A stretch of DNA of 36,442 bases from 39-52-133 sp036523795. GTDB lineage: Bacteria > Pseudomonadota > Gammaproteobacteria > Burkholderiales > Gallionellaceae. A program made the translations under genes and the position numbers. The stretch spans positions 1-36,442 of the forward strand of contig DATDDN010000103.1 of the NCBI GenBank assembly GCA_036523795.1, written 5' to 3'. Every line of letters starts with the position of its first letter. Positions within the stretch are counted from its first letter, which is position 1. Below the pieces are notes generated by a model. It was not told where the DNA came from, searched no databases, and saw nothing but the letters and a program-made list of their open reading frames with translations. Below, one piece after another: positions 1 through 5,190 of the stretch.

Positions 1-81
1 CTTAATCCCAGTTACAAAGCTGGGCCAAGGGCCGCTCTCGAGTTGATCGAGGTTCGGTGTATCATGCATTTTCTTTGCCAT
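1..81 (-). CDS. dsrA: DsrA N-terminus (reverse dissimilatory sulfite reductase alpha), partial
   Basis: Twenty-seven codons are visible from an ATG at 81 reading left off the window, with a GGAAG ribosome binding site about 5 bases upstream. The peptide starts MAKKMHDTPNLDQLESGPWP and continues SFVTGIK, which matches the well-conserved start of DsrA (DxLExGPWPSFxxGIK). In sulfur oxidisers DsrAB works in reverse, oxidising persulfide sulfur delivered on DsrC to sulfite in the cytoplasm. The siroheme and Fe-S domains lie outside the window. The gene is divergent from the RspA/Cas6-like group. The oxidative (reverse) role is inferred from the surrounding soe, apr, sat and tusA genes, which fit a sulfur oxidiser. 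Confidence 0.85.
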   Translation of the reverse strand, partial: MAKKMHDTPNLDQLESGPWPSFVTGIK

Positions 82-441
82 GAATCTTCCTTCCATTGAT
101 ATATAAGCCCAGACAAAAATGGCTGGCGCACAGTTAAAAAAACCCGTGTTAACGGGAATTCGATTTCTTCAGGTGAAGACTATTTCAGGTGCTGCAGTAA
201 ACCAAAAACCTAACTTATTGCAAGTCGTCCGCAAATGATACGCAGTTTTTAAGTATATTAAATAACTCTAATGGGGGGGTGCGAGAGTCATCCTATGGTG
301 TTATCTTCCGCCCCCCCTTTGTTGGCTATAGACGATCGAGCCCCATATTGCGCTCAATACTGACTTTGGGAAGTAACGCTGCAAGCGATGAACTTATTAA
401 TAATACATTATTTGTAGCGCGTGTAAAAGTACGGAGATAAA
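82..441. promoter_or_regulatory. Divergent regulatory region between dsrA and the RspA/Cas6-like group
   Basis: This 360-base gap holds no credible gene. A near-symmetrical element occupies 274-317: GGGGGGTG (274-281), N6, an imperfect palindrome TCATCC-TATG-GTGTTA (288-303), N7, then seven C (311-317). On the + strand TATAGA (327-332) starts 31 nt after the palindrome centre. On the - strand TATTTA (264-259) lies at the same distance. These resemble the tusA and soeA promoters, which have exactly 30 nt. The dsrA leader also carries direct repeats TTCAGGTG (168-175 and 184-191) and a small hairpin followed by a U-run. Confidence 0.5.
136..156 (-). terminator. Possible attenuator hairpin in the dsrA leader
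   Basis: Read toward dsrA, the sequence is CCCGT-TAAC-ACGGG followed at once by seven T. The stem is only 5 bp but has four G-C pairs, and the U-tract is uninterrupted. It ends about 55 bases before the dsrA ATG, so it lies inside the predicted leader rather than at the end of a gene. It could attenuate dsr transcription or be an incidental palindrome; the stem is short. Confidence 0.35.
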
Positions 442-663
442 ATGTCGCAAATCAGTGAACTGGCTAAATTCAAGGTTCCGCTCGGCGGTCAGGAATTGGA
501 GTTGCAGCAAGTAGACCATGCTGAGGGCGGGATGAGCATGTTGCGCATCCGCATTCGCGAAGCCAAGCGTTTTACCATCTTCGATCTGGATCCGGTGACC
601 GCACGCAGCTGGGCTGAAACGATGCTGAAGTGGGCAAGCGCTCAGGAGGCAAAGGTCAAATGA
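442..663 (+). CDS. Small conserved-looking protein of the dsr neighbourhood (73 aa)
   Basis: A 73-residue soluble protein starts at ATG 442 after the ribosome binding site CGGAGA. It has no signal peptide, membrane segment or cysteine. A core of alternating hydrophobic and charged residues (LRIRIREAKRFTIFDLD) suggests a small beta-rich fold followed by a C-terminal helix (TARSWAETMLKWA). Its stop overlaps the start of the Cas6-like gene (ATGA), so the two are probably translationally coupled. It may belong to a small DUF family (DUF6967-like) seen in sulfur oxidisers, but that name is from memory and unverified. I cannot assign a function. The coupling suggests a partner or cofactor of the Cas6-like protein. 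Confidence 0.75.
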   Translation: MSQISELAKFKVPLGGQELELQQVDHAEGGMSMLRIRIREAKRFTIFDLDPVTARSWAETMLKWASAQEAKVK

Positions 664-1265
664 GTGAAGCGGGAGTGCCGGAAATCGTCGAGGTCGTGTT
701 TGACCTGAAAGCGGAGCGTGTTCACGGCGGGTATGCCTTTTCGCTATGGGATGAGGTGGTCCGCTGCCTGCCCTGGCTGGAAAATGTTGAGCATGCAGGC
801 ATCGTGCCATTGAAGGGCTCGGCAAGCGGTGAGGACACACTTCTATCGCAGCGCACCAAGCTGGTATTGCGATTGCCGGTAAATCATGCAGAAAAGGCCC
901 TTGAATTATGCGGGCAGCAACTCAATGTTGGTGGCAGCGTGCTGCAAGTTGGTAACGCCAAGGTAAAGAGCCTTCTGCCGGCCAACACGCTGCATGCGCA
1001 AATGGTTGAAAGCAGCTTGGGCGAGGTTGAGTTCCTGGCTGCGATGCAAGGGCAACTGCAGGCGATGAATGTCCCCTGCAAACTGATTTGCGACAAACAT
1101 GTCACAATTAAAAATACCGATCAGCAGCTGACCGGTTACGGTCTGGTGCTGCATGACCTCAAGCCCGCTGCCTCGCTGCTGATCCAGAGCGTGGGCCTGG
1201 GGGGGGCGCGTCGCTATGGTTGTGGCATGTTTGTTCACTTCAAGGCAATTACCGGGCTGGACTGA
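660..1265 (+). CDS. Cas6/Cmx6-like protein (type I-MYXAN Cas6 family), no CRISPR nearby
   Basis: This is a 201-aa protein. The start is ATG 660, overlapping the previous stop and preceded by AGGAGG at 644-649; an upstream in-frame ATG at 630 lies inside the previous gene and lacks this support. Features typical of the Cas6/Cmx6 (I-MYXAN) family as I know it are an N-terminal VVFDLK strand, LPWLE near residue 40, AGIVPLKG, LLSQRTKLVLRLP, the repeat LNVGG..LQVG, and the C-terminal glycine-rich loop GLGGARRYGCGMFV, the RNA-binding signature of RAMP-fold Cas6 proteins. Cas6 normally cuts CRISPR precursor RNA. Here there is no array or other cas gene, and the neighbours are sulfur-oxidation genes, so a different RNA target or a structural role is likely. 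The catalytic residue cannot be assigned with confidence. The family call is fairly firm; the role is open. Confidence 0.75.
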   Translation: MSEAGVPEIVEVVFDLKAERVHGGYAFSLWDEVVRCLPWLENVEHAGIVPLKGSASGEDTLLSQRTKLVLRLPVNHAEKALELCGQQLNVGGSVLQVGNAKVKSLLPANTLHAQMVESSLGEVEFLAAMQGQLQAMNVPCKLICDKHVTIKNTDQQLTGYGLVLHDLKPAASLLIQSVGLGGARRYGCGMFVHFKAITGLD

Positions 1266-1305
1266 TAGCGCCGCTCGTAGGAATCAGGTAGTCGCTGGAT
1301 ATATT

Positions 1306-1337
1306 CAGGAGGCTTTTTTGGCCTCCTGGGTTTTTTT
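1306..1337 (+). terminator. Rho-independent terminator after the Cas6-like gene
   Basis: The 8-bp perfect stem CAGGAGGC (1306-1313) / GCCTCCTG (1321-1328) has a T-rich loop and is followed by GG and a run of T. It lies between the Cas6-like gene and rspA. It may separate their expression or let only part of the transcripts through, since rspA follows 37 bases later with no obvious promoter. Confidence 0.85.
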
Positions 1338-1373
1338 TGTTGTTTTTTTGTACTTTTATTAAGGAGCTGAAAG

Positions 1374-1703
1374 ATGTCGTACGTTGTAGCAGGTAAAGAA
1401 CTCGAAACCGATGCAGAAGGCTATCTGCTGGAAGCCGATTACAGTGATGAAGTGGTCAATGTCATTGCGGCCGCCGAAGGCATCGAACTGACACCACGCC
1501 ACATGGAAGTCATCAACTACATGCGCGAGCAGTACAAGGAAGAAGGCGCGACTCCCAACTTCCGCAATATGTTGAAGGGCGTGAATGAGTTCTGGCCCGA
1601 GGCAGACAGCAAGGCGCTGTATGACCTGTTCCCGGTTGGTCCGGCCAAGCAGGCTGCCAAAGTGGCAGGCCTGCCTCAGCCTCTGGGCAAGGGCGGTTAC
1701 TAA
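1374..1703 (+). CDS. rspA: RspA-type DsrC homologue without C-terminal cysteines
   Basis: This is a 109-aa protein of the DsrC/TusE fold. The start is ATG 1374 after AAGGAG. Family hallmarks are ELETDAEGYL at the N-terminus, ELTPRHMEVINYMREQY in the middle and a C-terminal arm LYDLFPVGPAKQAAKVAGLP. In true DsrC this arm carries two redox cysteines (GPAKQAC... and the penultimate GCV). Here the first is Ala and the end is GKGGY, so both are absent. That places it in the cysteine-free RspA group rather than DsrC or TusE. It cannot carry a sulfane trisulfide. A regulatory or scaffold role has been proposed for such proteins. Its position beside dsrA and in a window with soeABC fits a link to sulfur oxidation. 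The genuine dsrC would be expected in the dsr operon outside the window. Confidence 0.88.
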   Translation: MSYVVAGKELETDAEGYLLEADYSDEVVNVIAAAEGIELTPRHMEVINYMREQYKEEGATPNFRNMLKGVNEFWPEADSKALYDLFPVGPAKQAAKVAGLPQPLGKGGY

Positions 1704-1707
1704 TCGA

Positions 1708-1805
1708 GTCGATTCCGGCCAGGGGGTGCCCCTGTCTGGAATCGACCCAACATCAGCCGCATGGCGATGTTGATATACGGGCCGGGTTGCGTTGGTAACC
1801 CGGCC
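1708..1805 (+). terminator. Two inverted repeats downstream of rspA
   Basis: The first repeat pairs GTCGATTCC (1708-1716) with GGAATCGAC (1738-1746) and has an inner CAGGGG/CCCCTG stem. The second pairs GGCCGGGTT (1780-1788) with AACCCGGCC (1797-1805) around an 8-base loop, followed by TTGCTTTCT. The second is the better terminator candidate, though its T-tract is weak. Together they separate rspA from the next gene pair. Confidence 0.5.
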
Positions 1806-1923
1806 TTGCTTTCTGAGCGATGAGGCGGCACGTCATCGCATCAGGCCAGAATCGTGCTGACAAAACACCCGATTAACTCGCCAGAGCTAGTCAATCAAAT
1901 ACTCATCGATCACGGAGCAAGCA

Positions 1924-2520
1924 ATGCGCGTAAAGAGCCGCTGGTTTAAAAATGGGCGTGAAAAGACGCCGCAGGAAATCGCCGGGGCGCTCGCTTTCAT
2001 ACTCTGGCGCATCAGCGACAACGCCTTGAAGAATCTGCGCAAGGCCGACTTCAGCATTGACGTCGGCCCGCAGTACATCAATTTTCTTGGCGAGTTTGTC
2101 ATCTTCATGATCCTGCTGGCTGACCGCATCGTCTATGAGCGGATGACGCAGGAAGAGCGTGCCGAGTTCACCTCTGCGCTGGCCAATCGCGTGGCGGAGA
2201 ATTTTGCCGAAAACCGTACGCTGTGGCTGGGTGGCGACTTGCGCGAGGTGAAGGATCGCTTCATCGATCGCCTGAATGAGCGCTCGGGAGAGTACGCGCA
2301 GTTTGAATACGCAGGCGTGGAAACCTCATTCACCTTCATCCTCTACTTCGGCCAATGTATGCGCGAAGTCATGCATGAGAAGGACCAGACCTGGGTGGTC
2401 GATCAACTAATGGCCATCGAGGTGCCGGAGGCGGTCAAGACACTGGAAAAGGCCCTGATCGGCCTGTTCGAGGAAGAGGGCGAGGCGCGGCCGCGGCGCT
2501 CCTCAGCCTCCGGCGATTGA
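1924..2520 (+). CDS. Unrecognised 198-aa soluble protein
   Basis: The start is ATG 1924 with GGAG upstream. The protein is predicted to be largely helical and charged. It has one hydrophobic stretch around residues 52-68 (FLGEFVIFMILLADRIVY) that is too interrupted by charge to be a clear membrane helix. It ends in an Arg/Ser-rich tail. There is no signal peptide and only one cysteine. I do not recognise a domain. The TauD-like gene follows 25 bases downstream on the same strand, so the two probably form an operon. Its position among sulfur-oxidation genes is the only functional clue. Confidence 0.75.
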   Translation: MRVKSRWFKNGREKTPQEIAGALAFILWRISDNALKNLRKADFSIDVGPQYINFLGEFVIFMILLADRIVYERMTQEERAEFTSALANRVAENFAENRTLWLGGDLREVKDRFIDRLNERSGEYAQFEYAGVETSFTFILYFGQCMREVMHEKDQTWVVDQLMAIEVPEAVKTLEKALIGLFEEEGEARPRRSSASGD

Positions 2521-2545
2521 CTGCAATCCATCAGGAGTTCATATC

Positions 2546-3418
2546 ATGGCATCCCCGTTCGACCTCCACGACGAAGCAAGCTACCAGGCCTGGCGCAAGC
2601 AGAAGCTGGCGCAAGCGCCTGCCTCGGCCAGGGATCTGATCGTTGAGATCGATGACCCGCGCCAATTGACGGCGGCGGAACACGCGGCCTTGCTGGATCG
2701 CATTCGCCGCTGCAACATGGTGATCTATGCCAGCCGCAGGGTCGAGGCGGACAAGGACATCGCGCGCAAGATCGGCCAGCAATTCGGCCTTGATCATCTC
2801 AATGCCAACTGGCTGGCGGGCGAGGACGGCATCTCGCAGATCGAGGTGAAAAGTGGCGAGCCGGCCAAAGGCTTCATCCCCTATACCAACAAGCCGATCA
2901 AATGGCATACCGATGGCTACTACAATCCGCCTGCAGAGCAGATCCGCGGCATGGTGCTGCATTGCGTGCGCAGCGCCGGCGAGGGCGGCGTCAACCGCCT
3001 GATGGATCACGAGATGCTTTACCTGCTGCTGCGCGACCTCAACCCCGAGCACATCCGCGCCCTGAGCGCGCCGGACGCCATGACCATTCCTGCCCGCACC
3101 GACGAGGAAGGCGTGGCGCGCGCCGAGCAGACGGGCCCGGTGTTCTCGGTGGATCCAGCCGGCCATCTGCATATGCGTTACACCGCCAGGACACGCAGTA
3201 TCGAGTGGAAGAAGGATGCCGCCACCCAGGCGGCGGTCGCCGCACTGGAGCAAGTGCTGGCTTCCGATTCGCCATACATATACAGCGCGCAGCTGCAGCC
3301 CGGCATGGGGCTGCTCTGCAACAACGTGCTGCACGACCGATCTGGCTTTGTGGATGATGCGGCGTCACCGCGCCTGCTGTATCGGGCGAGGTACTTCGAC
3401 CGGATTGCAGCAACGTAA
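2546..3418 (+). CDS. TauD/TfdA-family Fe(II)/2-oxoglutarate-dependent oxygenase
   Basis: This is a 290-aa protein starting at ATG 2546 after AGGAG. The double-stranded beta-helix iron site is visible: H121-T-D123 in KWHTDGYYN, and the distal His near residue 263 in NNVLHDRSGF, followed by YRARYFDRI with the Arg expected to bind 2-oxoglutarate. The length matches TauD (about 280 aa). TauD itself releases sulfite from taurine, but the family covers many substrates and no taurine transporter is present here. Lying in a lithotrophic gene cluster and paired with an uncharacterised protein, it may act on another organosulfur compound or a protein. The family assignment is firm; the substrate is unknown. 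Confidence 0.87.
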   Translation: MASPFDLHDEASYQAWRKQKLAQAPASARDLIVEIDDPRQLTAAEHAALLDRIRRCNMVIYASRRVEADKDIARKIGQQFGLDHLNANWLAGEDGISQIEVKSGEPAKGFIPYTNKPIKWHTDGYYNPPAEQIRGMVLHCVRSAGEGGVNRLMDHEMLYLLLRDLNPEHIRALSAPDAMTIPARTDEEGVARAEQTGPVFSVDPAGHLHMRYTARTRSIEWKKDAATQAAVAALEQVLASDSPYIYSAQLQPGMGLLCNNVLHDRSGFVDDAASPRLLYRARYFDRIAAT

Positions 3419-3460
3419 TGTGGAGATTGCGGGGTCTGGTGTTGAATCTTGGCAAAGAAA

Positions 3461-3492
3461 AAGGCTGGAACTAGATTCCAGCCTTTATTTTT
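3461..3492 (+). terminator. Terminator between the oxygenase gene and dsrE2
   Basis: The perfect 10-bp stem AAGGCTGGAA (3461-3470) / TTCCAGCCTT (3476-3485) has loop CTAGA and is followed by a T-rich run. It terminates the + strand pair and, with its A-rich left flank, could also act on the convergent tusA-dsrE2 transcript. Confidence 0.88.
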
Positions 3493-3598
3493 TTGCCTCT
3501 TAACCGTCCTATTGGGCTAGTGCCTGTTGCTGAGGCTTCACAACGGGCACGGAAGCTAATCAAGCCACGGCCAGGCATGCCCGGCCGTCCCTATAGGC

Positions 3599-4063
3599 TT
3601 AGATAAACAGGCAAACGTCGGCTTCGCCGGCAAACTCCATAAAGGAAGCTGCGCCAACAAAATCTACACCGCCGATGAACTCGCTGTGGTCGTATTCGAA
3701 CAGTTCCACGGTCATCTGGCAGGCGGCAAATTTAACGTCGGCTTCGATGCACAGATCGCGCAGTTCTGCCAGCGAGGCAACGCCTTTGCTCTTGAGCTTC
3801 TGCTTCATCATCATGGTTGCCATGGCTTCCATGCCGGGCAGTGCAGATACCAGCACTGGCATAGGCACGGGCATAGGCATGGCCGGGTTGGCCAGCGGGC
3901 TGATGCGGATGCCGGAAAGGTCCTTGCGCAGCAGATCAAGGCCGTAGAATGTGCAGAACACCTGAACGTCCCAGCCCAGAGCGGCAGCAGTAGATGCCAG
4001 AATCAGTGGCGGGTAAGCCATGTCCAGCGTGCCCTTGGTCGCAATAATGCCCATCTTTTTCAT
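3599..4063 (-). CDS. dsrE2: DsrE2-type sulfur relay protein
   Basis: This is a 154-aa protein starting at ATG 4063 with GGAT upstream. It has the DsrE/DrsH-like fold: an N-terminal strand MKKMGIIATKG, then the motif DVQVFCTFYGLDLL (C37), a Met/Pro-rich hydrophobic segment near residues 58-86, and a C-terminal CIEADVKFAACQMTVELF containing C105 and C115. The hydrophobic Met-rich insert is typical of DsrE2 in rhd-tusA-dsrE2 clusters, where TusA donates or accepts sulfane sulfur. DsrE2 is thought to hold a persulfide and may be membrane-associated. tusA lies just upstream on the same strand. Confidence 0.88.
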   Translation of the reverse strand: MKKMGIIATKGTLDMAYPPLILASTAAALGWDVQVFCTFYGLDLLRKDLSGIRISPLANPAMPMPVPMPVLVSALPGMEAMATMMMKQKLKSKGVASLAELRDLCIEADVKFAACQMTVELFEYDHSEFIGGVDFVGAASFMEFAGEADVCLFI

Positions 4064-4100
4064 GAGTTATCCTTTTAATATGTTAGCCAGCTTGAATTGA

Positions 4101-4137
4101 TACGGCGCCAAACACTCCCATGTTTGCAGGCGCCGTA
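4101..4137 (-). other. Hairpin between tusA and dsrE2
   Basis: The strong inverted repeat TACGGCGCC (4101-4109) / GGCGCCGTA (4129-4137) has an inner CAAACA/TGTTTG stem. No U-run follows, so it is more likely an mRNA-stability or partial read-through element than a full terminator. It may set the ratio of TusA to DsrE2. Confidence 0.55.
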
Positions 4138-4149
4138 CTTTGATGCGAC

Positions 4150-4377
4150 TTACTTCTTCTGCATGAAGAAAACGTATTCGCCGTTTACTTCGGATTGGGA
4201 TACGAGAACGTTGCCAGTCTGGTTGGCGAATGCCTGCATGTCCTTTACGGAACCAGCGTCAGTAGAAATCACTTTCAGAACTTGGCCGGTGGACATGTCT
4301 GCCAAGGATTTCTTGGTCTTCAGAATGGGCAGGGGGCAGTTCAGGCCACGTGCGTCGAGTTCTTTATCTACGTTCAT
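4150..4377 (-). CDS. tusA: TusA sulfur carrier protein
   Basis: This is a 75-aa protein, the usual TusA length. The N-terminal motif LDARGLNCPLPILKTKKSL contains the persulfide-carrying Cys14 in the CPxP motif, followed by a beta-alpha-beta core (QVLKVISTDAGSVKDMQAF) ending in YVFFMQKK. TusA passes sulfane sulfur between rhodanese, DsrE-type proteins and DsrC in sulfur oxidisers. It is the first gene of the tusA-dsrE2 pair and sits 97 bases downstream of a predicted activator-dependent -10 box. A rhodanese, the usual third member, is encoded separately at 20239-20625. Confidence 0.93.
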   Translation of the reverse strand: MNVDKELDARGLNCPLPILKTKKSLADMSTGQVLKVISTDAGSVKDMQAFANQTGNVLVSQSEVNGEYVFFMQKK

Positions 4378-4473
4378 TTAATGTCTCCAAATATCAATAT
4401 CGAGGTTAAAAATATCCCGGCCCAAAGCCTTGGGCAGAATGGCTGCTATTAAAGAAGAAGTGCTTGATTTGCG

Positions 4474-4517
4474 TCTATAACCCACACGAGTGTTGCTGGT
4501 ATAACCCATAAGGGTTA
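4474..4517 (-). promoter_or_regulatory. Predicted activator-dependent promoter of tusA-dsrE2
   Basis: A perfect palindrome TAACCC-ATAA-GGGTTA (4502-4517, centre 4509.5) precedes a -10 box TATAGA read on the minus strand (4479-4474), with exactly 30 nt between centre and box. That puts the site near -42, the class II activator position. Between them the sequence CAGCAACACTCG lacks a good -35. The soeA promoter has the same palindrome, spacing and an almost identical spacer. Confidence 0.7.
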
Positions 4518-4529
4518 TATGTTGCTTTG

Positions 4530-4595
4530 CCCTTAAAAATCAATCGCTCACACGGGCAATTGGCTGCAGCGGCGCAGCCGTGGAGCGATTGTGCT
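4530..4595 (-). terminator. Terminator of the SulP/gamma-CA operon
   Basis: On the minus strand AATCGCTC plus CACGG pairs with CCGTG plus GAGCGATT (4542-4549 with 4583-4590), with one bulged base. An inner GGCTGC/GCAGCC stem (4562-4567, 4574-4579) is capped by a short loop. A GATTTTTAAG tail follows. It lies directly between the carbonic anhydrase gene and the tusA promoter. Confidence 0.75.
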
Positions 4596-4629
4596 GTCTT
4601 GCGACAACATTTTTGCCACAGGGATGGGC

Positions 4630-5190
4630 TCAGAATTCGTTCTGCAACTTCTTGTATCCCTTGACCAGCTCGTGGTTGGCCTTGAGCACGGATTCAGAAA
4701 AGTCGCTGACCTGGGGCGAAACTTGCGGAATGGACTGCAATTCCTGATTGGAGCGGACATTCGTGGTGGAGGGGATATGGAACCCTGCCGGCACCTCGCA
4801 ATGTTCAACCACGGAGTTGTGGCGCACCACCGAATTGTTGCCGATGACGCAGTCGAACAGCACCGAGTTGAAACCGATAAATACGTTTTCCCCAACGACG
4901 CACGGACCGTGCACGATGGAGCGGTGCGCAATCGAGGTGTTGATCCCGATGTTGACCAGGCCGCCGGCCTTGGAGTGAATCACCACGCCATCCTGAATAT
5001 TGGAATTGGCGCCGATGATAATCGGGTCCATTTTCCCATGTTCATCCACCTCATCGGCGCGGATAACGGCGTAGGGGCCGATGAACACGTTCTCTTCAAC
5101 TATGATCTTGCCGCACAGGATCGCGGTGCTGTCCACATAAGCCGATTCATGAATGACCGGCAAGTCGCCACTGGGGTTTTTACGTATCAA
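4630..5190 (-). CDS. Gamma-class carbonic anhydrase-like protein (left-handed beta-helix)
   Basis: This is a 186-aa hexapeptide-repeat protein. Gamma-CA residues are all present: R44 and D46 in VIRAD, Q66 in NSNIQDG, and the three zinc/iron ligands H72 (VVIHS), H89 and H94 (SIAHRSIVHG), with the family's x4 spacing between the last two. A C-terminal helix of about 45 residues follows. The start is TTG at 5190, overlapping the stop of the SulP gene (TTGA), with GAGG 7 bases upstream; no ATG fits. Translational coupling to SulP suggests it interconverts CO2 and bicarbonate for that transporter. A non-catalytic family member cannot be excluded, but the ligand set favours an enzyme. Confidence 0.85.
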   Translation of the reverse strand: MIRKNPSGDLPVIHESAYVDSTAILCGKIIVEENVFIGPYAVIRADEVDEHGKMDPIIIGANSNIQDGVVIHSKAGGLVNIGINTSIAHRSIVHGPCVVGENVFIGFNSVLFDCVIGNNSVVRHNSVVEHCEVPAGFHIPSTTNVRSNQELQSIPQVSPQVSDFSESVLKANHELVKGYKKLQNEF

